Virus record (IMG/VR): IMGVR_UViG_3300030090_004760
Span: 1 to 42,226 of that record
Length of the DNA: 42,226 nucleotides
Origin: a virus
Reading direction: 5' to 3' (one strand)
Part shown: piece after piece, positions 6,591 through 13,552 of the stretch
How the letters are laid out: each line of letters opens with the position of its first letter
Position numbering within the stretch: the first letter of the stretch is position 1
Notes under the pieces: generated by a model
Seen by the model: the letters and a program-made list of their open reading frames with translations, nothing else
Told to the model about the DNA's origin: nothing
Database searches by the model: none
Program-made: the position numbers and the translations under genes

Positions 6591-7004
6591 ATGGAAAATA
6601 CTAATTTAAATTCTTATCAATCAATACCATGTCAAAAATGTGGTAGGTTGGTAAATAACGTGGGAGAGAAAGCAATAAAGGTTACATGCTCTTATTGTGT
6701 TTTATCGTTAGTCGGTCTTCCAAAAGACTCACCAAATAAAACCTATAAACCCACTGGTCGTCCAGCTGGTTGGCATTTCATGTCGGAGTTTGTTGATAAA
6801 GACGGTAATGTTTTTCATAAAGGTAAGGAACAACCAAAATTAAAAGGAACGTTACCACCAACTAAAATAAAACCTGTTAAGAAAAAAACTAAACGTAGGA
6901 CTCAACAACAAATTTTGTTAGATAGAGATAAAGAAAAGAAAGCCGCTCTTAAAAAAGCCGCTAAAAAACAACAAAACTTTTTAAATCACAAATTTGGAGA
7001 CTAG
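6591..7004 (+). CDS. zinc-ribbon protein with basic tail
   Basis: A 137-residue product from ATG 6591 (AAAGGA upstream); a longer frame would start inside the tRNA and is rejected. CQKCG (about 14-18) and CSYC (about 33-36) form a zinc ribbon. The middle has GRPAGWHFMSEFVDKDGNVFHKG, and the last 50 residues are strongly basic (KKKTKRR, KEKKAALKKAAKKQQ). This looks like a nucleic-acid or ribosome-binding protein. Function not recognised. Confidence 0.7.
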   Translation: MENTNLNSYQSIPCQKCGRLVNNVGEKAIKVTCSYCVLSLVGLPKDSPNKTYKPTGRPAGWHFMSEFVDKDGNVFHKGKEQPKLKGTLPPTKIKPVKKKTKRRTQQQILLDRDKEKKAALKKAAKKQQNFLNHKFGD

Positions 7005-7226
7005 ATGTGGGAGCGAGAGCAAGTAAGTTTGAAAAAATACTTATCTGATATAAGTTATAACATACAAGAATTAAGAGTTGTATTAGATGAGTTATATATG
7101 AATGAAGAATTTGAGGATGACAACAAATGGGCGTATCAGAGGGTTGTTCATTCATGTGATAAACTTAATGTGATAAGAAAAGATTTAGAGAGATTAACAG
7201 AAAGGGTGACGGAAAACAATGTTTGA
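7005..7226 (+). CDS. small helical hypothetical protein
   Basis: A 73-residue charged protein that begins directly at the stop of the zinc-ribbon gene. It looks all-helical (LKKYLSDISYNIQELRVVLDELY..., then KLNVIRKDLERLTERV), with no cysteine and no membrane segment. The last codons overlap the next tiny gene. No family recognised. Confidence 0.65.
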   Translation: MWEREQVSLKKYLSDISYNIQELRVVLDELYMNEEFEDDNKWAYQRVVHSCDKLNVIRKDLERLTERVTENNV

Positions 7227-7296
7227 GATTATAGTAATACTTTTGTTGTTTTATATTGCCAGTAACATGAACGATAATAATAGACCGAGATTTTAA
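7219..7296 (+). CDS. 25-residue membrane peptide
   Basis: MFEIIVILLLFYIASNMNDN followed by NRPRF: one hydrophobic helix and a short polar tail. It overlaps the previous gene by 8 nt and its stop TAA overlaps the next ATG. Plausible because of the coupling chain, but too short to prove. Confidence 0.45.
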   Translation: MFEIIVILLLFYIASNMNDNNRPRF

Positions 7297-7445
7297 TGAG
7301 TGAATTAATTCATTTAATAAAACACGTCATTGGTTTTTGCGGTGAGCACTCACATCCAAGTTTATTGTTAACTAGTGGTGTATTACTGACATCAATGGGT
7401 TTGTACTGGACAAGAGTTATTAATTATTTAAAGGATTTATTTTAA
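7296..7445 (+). CDS. 49-residue membrane protein
   Basis: The product starts MSELIHLIKHVIGFCGEHSH and has a hydrophobic segment LLLTSGVLLTSMGLYW (about 24-39), then a short amphipathic end (VINYLKDLF). Start and stop are each joined to a neighbour by TAATG overlaps. One membrane helix; function unknown. Confidence 0.5.
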   Translation: MSELIHLIKHVIGFCGEHSHPSLLLTSGVLLTSMGLYWTRVINYLKDLF

Positions 7446-7729
7446 TGGGGTTTAAAGATAATTTAGTAAAACAAAAAGATGGTTCTTACATTCTTAAATC
7501 TAAAACTAAAAAAGCTAAAAAGAAGGGTGTTTGTGCTGAATGTGGTGAAAATTCACAAACAAGAGATTTACTTTATGAGTATAATGCTCAAGATGTGGTA
7601 TCAGTTAGGGAATATATGGAAGACCATTTAATCAGCTATCCAAAACATAAAAAAATAACGCCAGAGTGGTGTGTCACTTGTAACGCATTAAAATCATATA
7701 AAGTTTCATTACATGAAAAAAGTAATTAA
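7445..7729 (+). CDS. small zinc-binding protein
   Basis: A 94-residue protein with two CxxC pairs, CAECG (about 30-34) and CVTC (about 79-82), expected to hold one zinc ion, and a basic N-terminus ([11 protein letters not shown]). The spacing suggests a zinc-ribbon or HNH-like fold without the His/Asn catalytic pattern. It overlaps the deformylase start by 17 nt and so may be translated with it. No family recognised. Confidence 0.65.
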   Translation: MGFKDNLVKQKDGSYILKSKTKKAKKKGVCAECGENSQTRDLLYEYNAQDVVSVREYMEDHLISYPKHKKITPEWCVTCNALKSYKVSLHEKSN

Positions 7730-8300
7730 TTGTTTACACGAAAATAATCCACTTATAAAAAGTCAACTAAAAGAAGTTTCTGTTGAAGAGGGTATGAAAA
7801 TAGCAACAGAGTTATTTGAAATACTAGCTCAACGTAAAGATGGTATTGGTTTAGCGGCCAATCAAGTTGGTATTGACGCTCAAGTCGCTGTTGTAAATGT
7901 TATAGAACCACGTATATTAATAAATCCACAATATGTTGATAAAGGTAATGAGATACCTTACTATGAGGGTTGTTTATCTTTCAAGGGTAAAGGGGTAAAT
8001 ACGAGACGATATGATAGTGTTATAATTAAAACTGAACAAGATGAAAGTAATTGGTATTTTAGTGGAGCTCCTAATCCTAGTGATGGTAAAGGTAGTTGGG
8101 AAAAACAACAACAAATTAAAAATGATGCTGAAATGAGATTACTTGAGACAATATGTATTCAGCATGAGATAGACCATTTAAATGGCATAACCATCATGGA
8201 TAGACAAATGATAACCACTATAACTAATGAATCTAAAGTCGGTCGAAATGACCCATGTCATTGCGGTAGTGGAAAAAAATATAAAAAATGTTGTATGTGA
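7713..8300 (+). CDS. def: peptide deformylase fused to a C-terminal SEC-C motif
   Basis: A 195-residue enzyme that removes the formyl group from nascent N-termini. All three PDF motifs are present: GIGLAANQ (about 44-51), EGCLS (about 85-89, metal-binding Cys) and QHEIDHLNG (about 148-156, two metal His and the catalytic Glu). A polar insert lies between motifs 2 and 3 ([13 protein letters not shown]). The last 20 residues, [20 protein letters not shown], are a complete SEC-C zinc motif (C-x-C-x8-C-C) of the type found at the SecA C-terminus, where it contacts SecB and the ribosome. Phage deformylases are known in aquatic T4-like phages, usually trimmed to the core, so the added SEC-C is unusual. 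Confidence 0.93.
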   Translation: MKKVINCLHENNPLIKSQLKEVSVEEGMKIATELFEILAQRKDGIGLAANQVGIDAQVAVVNVIEPRILINPQYVDKGNEIPYYEGCLSFKGKGVNTRRYDSVIIKTEQDESNWYFSGAPNPSDGKGSWEKQQQIKNDAEMRLLETICIQHEIDHLNGITIMDRQMITTITNESKVGRNDPCHCGSGKKYKKCCM

Positions 8301-8325
8301 TACTTAAAATAAAAGAAGGGCAATA

Positions 8326-8466
8326 ATGGACTTAGAAGAAATATTACATAATTTAGAAGAAGCTCGAGAATTAGAAGATTGGGATATGATTGATTCTTCA
8401 ATCGAGGCAATAAGAAAATTAATCGATAACTTTGACGAATATCAAAGCGACGAGGATTGGGGCTGA
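8326..8466 (+). CDS. 46-residue acidic protein ending inside the tmRNA gene
   Basis: From ATG 8326, the frame MDLEEILHNLEEAREL... is strongly acidic and helical and ends DEDWG at TGA 8464-8466. The last codons lie in the first bases of the tmRNA (GGGGCTGA), a second case of a reading frame ending in a stable RNA. AAGAAGGG lies about 6 nt upstream of the start. Function unknown. Confidence 0.55.
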   Translation: MDLEEILHNLEEARELEDWDMIDSSIEAIRKLIDNFDEYQSDEDWG

Positions 8467-8862
8467 CAAGGTTTCGACAGGTGTTATTTGACAATAAAGT
8501 GCAACAGAGATTGAGTAGGTCTCACGACAAAAGACTCGTAATTCAAATGGCGATAAATCGCTACAAGGGTTGGAAATAGATTGGCATTTAGCCAATGCAG
8601 AAATGGGTTTTGATAAATACGTTTCTGATTCCCAACCAACTCACGTTTACGCGTAAGTTACTGAGTTAGTCCACACTCGGTCATAAAATAAGATGGACGC
8701 GATCGCCAACACAAGGAGGCATTAAACCTTGTTAGTTAAACCATTCTGAGTAAAATGGGATATGGTGGGTTGTTAGATGACTACCGATTTGGAATCTAAC
8801 TAAGTTGTGAATGACTTTATCGATAAAACATTTGGACGTGGGTTCGATTCCCACCAGCTCCA
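8459..8862 (+). ncRNA. ssrA: tmRNA with an unusual long tag frame
   Basis: Ends form the alanine tRNA-like domain: GGGGCTG (8459-8465) pairs with CAGCTCC (8855-8861), including the G3-U70 pair read by alanyl-tRNA synthetase, and the T arm has GGGTTCGATTCCC. The tRNA-like 5' part shows GGTTTCGACAGG as in other tmRNAs. Pseudoknot 1 is GAGA/TCTC (8507-8510, 8520-8523) with GAGT/ACTC (8513-8516, 8534-8537). Eleven bases later GGC (8549) is the expected resume codon, as in E. coli spacing, and opens 35 codons starting GDKSL and ending THVYA before TAA 8654-8656. Pseudoknot 2 is ACTGAG/CTCGGT (8660-8665, 8676-8681) with TCCA/TGGA (8670-8673, 8694-8697). More hairpins follow. CCA is not encoded. Confidence 0.95.
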
Positions 8863-8922
8863 CAAAAAATAAAATAGGATTTTAATAACTAAATTAATAT
8901 TTATACAAAAGGATATTGAATT

Positions 8923-9426
8923 ATGAAAAAGACAACTTTCTTATTTATGGCTTTAGCGTTAACATACGCTAATGCAATAGTATCAACGAAATTCTTAAAT
9001 GATAAGAATATTCAGCTACAATCTCTAGTAGATGAAAATAAAAGACTATCAGAGAAGCTGGATGAATATGAAACAGAGGGTATGCACGTGACCGTAACTA
9101 TGTATCAACCTGTGCGTTATCAAACTGATTCTACACCGAACATTCTCGCAGATGGAACGCGTATTAAGACGCAAGAAGCGTCAAATTATAAATTCATAGC
9201 GGTAAGTAGAAATCTTTTGAAACGTTGGGGTGGATGGTTAGATTATGGTGATTTCATACTTTTAAAAGGAACGGATGGTAAAGATGGTGTCTATCAGGTA
9301 AGGGATACAATGCATCCACGATGGGTAAATCGTATAGATATACTTGAGTCGATTGATGTAAAACCCTATAAATTCGAAAAAGCTAAAATAGTGAAAACAG
9401 ATTTAACATATAGTAGTGCACAGTAG
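8923..9426 (+). CDS. 3D (Asp-box) domain protein with N-terminal anchor
   Basis: A 167-residue protein. Residues 1-20 form a hydrophobic signal or anchor helix, followed by a short coiled coil (KNIQLQSLVDENKRLSEKL). The rest is a 3D domain, named for its three aspartates: MYQPVRYQTDSTPNILADGT (about 60-79), VYQVRDTMHP (about 122-131) and NRIDIL (about 135-140). These double-psi barrel domains occur in MltA-type lytic transglycosylases and cell-wall proteins, so this protein probably acts on peptidoglycan in the periplasm. It could be the endolysin, an auxiliary lysis factor or a spore-type cell-wall modifier; no separate endolysin was recognised in the window. Confidence 0.75.
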   Translation: MKKTTFLFMALALTYANAIVSTKFLNDKNIQLQSLVDENKRLSEKLDEYETEGMHVTVTMYQPVRYQTDSTPNILADGTRIKTQEASNYKFIAVSRNLLKRWGGWLDYGDFILLKGTDGKDGVYQVRDTMHPRWVNRIDILESIDVKPYKFEKAKIVKTDLTYSSAQ

Positions 9427-9466
9427 AAAAAAAGCACTTGACATTAGTCAAAAATTTTTGTAAATT
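9427..9466 (+). promoter_or_regulatory. A-tract/TTGACA promoter 4, leaderless
   Basis: AAAAAAAGCACTTGACA (9427-9443) with -35 at 9438-9443, spacer 17, and TAAATT at 9461-9466. Six bases then lead to ATG 9473, so the transcript should start at the start codon. It is a one-base variant (GCAC for GCTC) of the block at 4393, 5355 and 5628. Confidence 0.7.
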
Positions 9467-9472
9467 AAGGTT

Positions 9473-10927
9473 ATGAATATGAATATAAAACATCCACTTT
9501 ATGGCAGAAGAATATTGCATGTAATGTCTCCAGTTCGTTGGAGGTCAACAAAATTTATGCATCAAGCAGACTCCAATTATAAAGTAATGGTCAAAACAAT
9601 TAAGTGGTTACCAATGTGTCACCACTTCGTGTTGGTTCCAAAAAATAATACCATACCCGCAATGGGTGATAATGTGACGTTGATTCCGTTTCCTTATGCT
9701 GGGAGCGTTTTATTCAACAGAGGTTTTTTCGATAGTAAAGCACTTCTTAAGTATTTTGATTTTCAAAAACACGATATAGATTTTATTTTTAATCATCAAC
9801 CTGAGTTAACTTACAATGTATTTAACGCTTTGTTAACAGATAGAATTGGTATGACGGTTGACGCGTTCAACTTTTTCCACTGGGTGGATTGTGATAAAAG
9901 TAAACCAGTTAGTGGATATCCTGTTGGTTTTTTTAGACAATTAGAAGCTATAGATTTATCATTTAAGTCTTACTTTCATAGTCCAGCTAGCATGGAATAT
10001 CTTAAATCAAATTGGAGTAAGGTTCAACATACATCATTAGGTGTGGATGATTCTGTCATGAAAGAAAAGATAAACTTCTTTCCATTAGGTGTGGGTAATC
10101 CAACAGAACCAGAACCATTCCCATTACCTGATAAAAAGATTCTCGTATTTAATCATAGATGGAATGCTACAACTGGTATCAAAAAACTAATTAAATATAC
10201 CGAGGACTTAGATAGAGACGAATGGTTAGTATGGATTACGGATAGTGATGCAAAAAAACCTAAAGCTGGTAAACCTGCACCGAGTTGGATGAAAGTTCAA
10301 AATTTACCAAGTGGTGGACAATATAGATACCTACTTGATAATTGTCACGCTACAATCTGTTTCGTTGATGATTACATGACATGGAATTTATCCGCACAAG
10401 ACGCTATCAAGATTAATAAACCTAGTTTAATTTATAAACATCCAACCATGAAATATGTCGTGGGTGATGATTATCCACTTTATTTTGATGACAAACAATC
10501 TTTCGTAGATTCTTTAAAAAATGTGCCTAAAACCATGGATTGGGAATTACCAAATCACGATTTACAATTTAAGAACAATTTACTCACCGATTTAGAAAAC
10601 GCTTGTAAAGGTAAGAAAAAAAGAATTATGAGAGAACCGACTAATGGGGTTGAGTGGTTGTATCATATTTTACAAGATAATGGTTATAAGAAAAATTTAT
10701 TGTATAATAGTCATCCAAATTTATATCTTAGTAACACTTGGGAAAAGATAAGATTATGGTGTTTAGAAAAAGGTGCTCTTGATGACCCAACAAGTGAATA
10801 TACAAAGTTATTTATACCAGATGAAAACAAAGAGGCCGTAGAAAAAATAATCAAGGATTCAGGTCAAACATTTGGTGAATCAAAAAAGAATCCGAACTTT
10901 ACACAAATAAAAAATAAATGGTGGTAA
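9473..10927 (+). CDS. GT-B-type glycosyltransferase
   Basis: A 484-residue protein with a two-lobe GT-B look. The N-terminal lobe starts RRILHVMSPVRWRS and has a helix-strand pattern through IDFIFNHQPEL. The C-terminal nucleotide-sugar lobe starts ILVFNHRWNATTGIKKLIKY (about 222-241) and contains ATICFVDDYMTWNLSAQDAIKINKPSLIY (about 300-328), like the acidic helix motif of GT4-type enzymes; NHRWNATTG fits the usual NRW..KG phosphate-binding region. T4-like phages use GT-B enzymes to put glucose on modified cytosines, so DNA modification is a real possibility, but host envelope glycans are another. No hydroxymethylase is in the window. A second ATG two codons in is an alternative start. Confidence 0.75.
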   Translation: MNMNIKHPLYGRRILHVMSPVRWRSTKFMHQADSNYKVMVKTIKWLPMCHHFVLVPKNNTIPAMGDNVTLIPFPYAGSVLFNRGFFDSKALLKYFDFQKHDIDFIFNHQPELTYNVFNALLTDRIGMTVDAFNFFHWVDCDKSKPVSGYPVGFFRQLEAIDLSFKSYFHSPASMEYLKSNWSKVQHTSLGVDDSVMKEKINFFPLGVGNPTEPEPFPLPDKKILVFNHRWNATTGIKKLIKYTEDLDRDEWLVWITDSDAKKPKAGKPAPSWMKVQNLPSGGQYRYLLDNCHATICFVDDYMTWNLSAQDAIKINKPSLIYKHPTMKYVVGDDYPLYFDDKQSFVDSLKNVPKTMDWELPNHDLQFKNNLLTDLENACKGKKKRIMREPTNGVEWLYHILQDNGYKKNLLYNSHPNLYLSNTWEKIRLWCLEKGALDDPTSEYTKLFIPDENKEAVEKIIKDSGQTFGESKKNPNFTQIKNKWW

Positions 10928-10928
10928 T

Positions 10929-11702
10929 ATGAAAGAATTAACCTCAGAACAAATTCAAGAAAATTGGCAAAAACTACGAGGTATCATTGACGATACATTC
11001 GAAGATGAACGACTAGAAAAACTAAATGTGATGTATGATTACTTTGAAGATAGAATGGTCATTGCTCCCGCAAGTGGTAAGGAACATTACCATAATGCAA
11101 TGGTCGGTGGATATGTCGAACATATTTTACATATCGTCGATTTTTCCTTACAGATAAAAAAGATGTGGGAAGACAACGGAGCCATTATTGACTTTACAGA
11201 TGAGGAGTTAGTATTTGCAGCTCTACATCATGACTTGGGTAAGGTCGGTGATTTGAATCATGATTATTATATACCTGAAGATAGTGACTGGCATAGAAAG
11301 AACACAGGTTCTATTTTTAAACACAATCCTAAATTAGAATTTATGACGGTGACGGATAGAGCTTTATTTTTGTTACAACACTTCGGTATCTCAATGTCGG
11401 TTAACGAGTACATTGGATTAAGACTTACTGATGGAATGTATGAAGAAGCTAATAAAAAATATCTAGTCACATTTAGACCAGAGTTTTCACTTCGTTCGAA
11501 CATAGCTAGGATATTACATCAAGCAGATTGTATGTCCACATTTATCGAATCCGACGAATGGAAAAAAACTGAAATGGTTGAAGAACAAAAAGTCGAGAAG
11601 AGTGTTGAAAAAATAAAAAAGGCAGTAACCATGAAGGAAACCTCAGATGAACTATCACAAAAATCTAAAGATTTATTTGATGAACTATTTGGAGATAAAT
11701 AA
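10929..11702 (+). CDS. HD-domain phosphohydrolase
   Basis: A 257-residue metal-dependent hydrolase. The first metal His lies in HYHNAMVGGYVEHI (about 54-67), the HD pair in FAALHHDLGK (about 96-105), and a later Asp in LHQADCMS (about 197-204), matching the H...HD...D order. HD enzymes in phages act on nucleotides or RNA, for example as 2'3'-cyclic phosphodiesterases or dNTPases, but the substrate cannot be read here. The C-terminal 40 residues are charged and helical. It follows the glycosyltransferase by one base and is coupled to the next gene by TAATG. Confidence 0.85.
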   Translation: MKELTSEQIQENWQKLRGIIDDTFEDERLEKLNVMYDYFEDRMVIAPASGKEHYHNAMVGGYVEHILHIVDFSLQIKKMWEDNGAIIDFTDEELVFAALHHDLGKVGDLNHDYYIPEDSDWHRKNTGSIFKHNPKLEFMTVTDRALFLLQHFGISMSVNEYIGLRLTDGMYEEANKKYLVTFRPEFSLRSNIARILHQADCMSTFIESDEWKKTEMVEEQKVEKSVEKIKKAVTMKETSDELSQKSKDLFDELFGDK

Positions 11703-11962
11703 TGATAGTTGAAATTATATTAGGTGTTTTTTTATTAATCGAAACTTATGTCGTGTGGAATTTATTTAGAAAAACAGAATTATTAGAAACATGGGTAGAG
11801 GACTTCACACAAACAATACAAAACGTTCAATCAGAATTAGAACAAATAGACTCATCAGGTGCGTTTGAAAGTGATGATGAGGTCGGTAGTATTTTTAACC
11901 AAATTAAAATAACGGTTGATAAACTTAATCAATTCAAAGGAGAAGAAATAAATGCCAGCTAA
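11702..11962 (+). CDS. single-pass membrane protein with coiled coil
   Basis: An 86-residue protein: membrane helix at about 2-21 (IVEIILGVFLLIETYVVWNL) and then a charged helical domain (LLETWVEDFTQTIQNVQSELEQ). It overlaps the upstream stop by one base and the downstream start by 11. It may anchor a partner at the inner membrane. No family recognised. Confidence 0.7.
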   Translation: MIVEIILGVFLLIETYVVWNLFRKTELLETWVEDFTQTIQNVQSELEQIDSSGAFESDDEVGSIFNQIKITVDKLNQFKGEEINAS

Positions 11963-12683
11963 AGTGGTCAAGAAAAAAAGACGTAAAAAAAGTAAAATGT
12001 ATTTTGGAATGCCAGTTCAAAATGCAATAATAAGATACAATGAGTCGTCTAACCCAGTTATAAAAAATAGAATATATGAAGAACATATACACGCTGCTTT
12101 TTGTAAGATGGCAGAAAATTTAATTCATACTTTTAAATTTTATTATTTTGATTATCCTTTTGAAGAGGTGAAGAATGAGGTGGTTTCTTTCATGGTAATG
12201 CAGATACCAAAATATCAACCAGATAAAGGTAGAGCCTTCTCATACTTTTCCATCGTTGGTAAAAATTATTTGATTCTAAATAATAATAACAACTATAAAA
12301 AAATGAAAATACATGATGATGTTAGTAGATTAGATTATAAGAGAAATATATTCTCGGAGTCCGTAACGGAAGCTGTAGATGAATTTAACTCAGAGTTTGT
12401 GAATCAAATGTTAGATTACTGGGATAATAATTTAACAAATATATTTCGTCGACAAAAAGATATCTTAGTTGCCGATGCCGTGTTAGAATTATTTAGACGT
12501 AGAGTAAACATAGAAAACTTCAATAAGAAGGCACTATACATAATGATTCGTGAAATGACCGGTAGTAATACGCAACATATCACAAGAGTCGTGAATCAAA
12601 TGAAAAGATATTATTTTAGTATGTTGGAAGAATACAACAAATTAGGTTCAATAGATACATCTAACACTGGTAGTATATTTTGA
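11952..12683 (+). CDS. gp55: T4 gp55-like late-transcription sigma factor
   Basis: A 243-residue protein. After a basic N-terminus (KKKRRKKSKM) comes a sigma70 region-2-like stretch (about 40-110): a helical AAFCKMAENLIHTFKFYYFDY, then VVSFMVMQIPKYQPDKGRAFSYFSIVGKNYLI, which matches the family's ..DP.KG.AF.YF..I..N... signature. Domains 3 and 4 of a normal sigma factor are absent, as in gp55. In T4, gp55 directs host RNA polymerase to late promoters with TATAAATA, tied to the sliding clamp. It lies just before the structural module, in line with that role. TATAAATA or its complement is found in several gaps (see findings). Confidence 0.85.
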   Translation: MPAKVVKKKRRKKSKMYFGMPVQNAIIRYNESSNPVIKNRIYEEHIHAAFCKMAENLIHTFKFYYFDYPFEEVKNEVVSFMVMQIPKYQPDKGRAFSYFSIVGKNYLILNNNNNYKKMKIHDDVSRLDYKRNIFSESVTEAVDEFNSEFVNQMLDYWDNNLTNIFRRQKDILVADAVLELFRRRVNIENFNKKALYIMIREMTGSNTQHITRVVNQMKRYYFSMLEEYNKLGSIDTSNTGSIF

Positions 12684-12898
12684 TGGATTGGTTTTATTTT
12701 CATTGTGTTTTAGCTTTGGTTATACTTATATCAGATTATAATGGTACTCTTGAGCCAACAATTAATAAATTTGAAGAACGTATCGGTGTTAGAACTGAGG
12801 TGGAGCCTGATACGGTCAATCTTGAACCACCATATTATATACCACCGATAGAGGATAAGAAAGATGCCAAGAAAAACAATAAAAAAGAAAACAACTAG
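12683..12898 (+). CDS. short membrane-anchored protein with proline-rich tail
   Basis: A 71-residue product from ATG 12683 (TGATG overlap with the sigma gene stop). One hydrophobic segment (WFYFHCVLALVILI, about 3-16), then an acidic and proline-rich tail (VNLEPPYYIPPIEDKK) and a basic end. It may be an inner-membrane protein with a periplasmic tail. No family recognised. Confidence 0.6.
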   Translation: MDWFYFHCVLALVILISDYNGTLEPTINKFEERIGVRTEVEPDTVNLEPPYYIPPIEDKKDAKKNNKKENN

Positions 12899-12977
12899 AC
12901 GACGCACTAAAAAAGAAACTAATAAGTTTTTAATCAATGTTATGAATGGTGCTGATAAAATATTTAGTAATAAATAA
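12864..12977 (+). CDS. 37-residue basic peptide
   Basis: ATG 12864, inside the end of the previous gene in another frame, opens MPRKTIKKKTTRRRTKKETN followed by KFLINVMNGADKIFSNK. It is very basic and would bind nucleic acid. GATAAGAAAG lies upstream as a weak ribosome site. The gene at 40774 encodes a similar small basic MPNK-type peptide. Moderate support only. Confidence 0.45.
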   Translation: MPRKTIKKKTTRRRTKKETNKFLINVMNGADKIFSNK

Positions 12978-13003
12978 CTTGTGTCGTTACTGACACAAAG
13001 TAT

Positions 13004-13076
13004 GGGGCTGTAGTTCAGTTGGGAGAACGCTTCCCTTGCACGGAAGAGGTCGCAGGTTCGACTCCTGTCAGCTCCA
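13004..13076 (+). tRNA. tRNA-Ala (anticodon TGC)
   Basis: Acceptor GGGGCTG (13004-13010) pairs with CAGCTCC (13069-13075), with the G3-U70 alanine identity pair and discriminator A. The anticodon loop CTTGCAC gives TGC. The T arm has GCAGGTTCGACTCCTGT. CCA is not encoded. The acceptor stem is identical to that of the phage tmRNA. Confidence 0.96.
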
Positions 13077-13093
13077 CGTATCGTATATAACAA

Positions 13094-13118
13094 AAAAGGG
13101 GAACAAAGTTCCCCTTTT
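13094..13118. terminator. bidirectional intrinsic terminator
   Basis: AAAAGGGGAAC (13094-13104) pairs with GTTCCCCTTTT (13108-13118) around an AAA loop. The stem ends in a T-run on both strands, so it can end the rightward transcript after tRNA-Ala and the leftward transcript of the minus-strand gene. Confidence 0.85.
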
Positions 13119-13159
13119 AAGCATCCTATATCGTAGGAAATATAAGACTATTTCGTGTC

Positions 13160-13381
13160 CTACTTACGAAATAAACCCACCAACACCAACAAGGCGACAA
13201 GCCCAGCGAAACCCGACTCGCCGAACTTATTAATGATGGATGTCAGGTTACCTATAACATTCACGCCAAAGATACCAGTTCCGAATAATACTTCGGATAC
13301 GGCACCGATAGCTACAAAGGACAACAGTAAGTGACCTAAGTCATCAATCCATCCTTTGATTTGTGTTACGATTTCCTTCAT
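13160..13381 (-). CDS. small two-helix membrane protein, only minus-strand gene
   Basis: A 73-residue protein (MKEIVTQIKGWIDDLGHLLL...). An amphipathic N-terminal helix is followed by two hydrophobic stretches, about 17-45 and 57-71 (SGFAGLVALLVLVGLF). On the minus strand GGGAG lies 10 nt before the ATG. The size and glycine/alanine-rich helices resemble a filamentous-phage coat protein or small holin, but I do not assign it. It has its own promoter-like sequence and is bounded by hairpin terminators on both sides, so it is a separate, probably strongly controlled unit. Confidence 0.75.
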   Translation of the reverse strand: MKEIVTQIKGWIDDLGHLLLSFVAIGAVSEVLFGTGIFGVNVIGNLTSIINKFGESGFAGLVALLVLVGLFRK

Positions 13382-13404
13382 TTGGTTTTCTCCCGTTAGT
13401 TAAG

Positions 13405-13443
13405 AAAAAAAGGGTTCTCGATTTTTGAAGAACCGAGTAACCC
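13405..13443 (-). terminator. terminator-like hairpin in the leader of the minus-strand gene
   Basis: Read on the minus strand, GGGTT-A-CTCG (13443 to 13434) pairs with CGAG-AACCC (13420 to 13412), one bulged A, and is followed by seven T (13411-13405): an intrinsic-terminator shape. It lies upstream of the 13381 start codon and downstream of the candidate promoter, so it may be an attenuator, or a 5' stabilising hairpin. Confidence 0.65.
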
Positions 13444-13452
13444 TCAAATATA

Positions 13453-13482
13453 ATTATCGATAAAATTAATAAAAGATTTCAA
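13453..13482 (-). promoter_or_regulatory. candidate promoter for the minus-strand gene
   Basis: On the minus strand TTGAAA (13482-13477), an 18-nt spacer and GATAAT (13458-13453) form a sigma70-like promoter that would start transcription just before the 13443-13412 hairpin. The rest of the gap (13444-13552) is very AT-rich and holds two TATTTATA motifs (13487-13494, 13519-13526) that may serve the rightward genes. Confidence 0.5.
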
Positions 13483-13552
13483 TATATATTTATATATTAA
13501 AGTTTTTTAGTTAGGGTATATTTATAATTACATAAAAACATTTAGGTGAGAT

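Noticed and set aside
12731-13093. Minus-strand 120-codon frame with the segment ADRSRTCDL
   Set aside because: The segment is the reverse complement of the tRNA-Ala gene, a well-known source of false proteins, and the frame runs over two + strand genes.
13036-13233. Plus-strand 65-codon frame starting in tRNA-Ala
   Set aside because: It lies across the tRNA, the terminator and the minus-strand gene; it has no ribosome site and no coding style.
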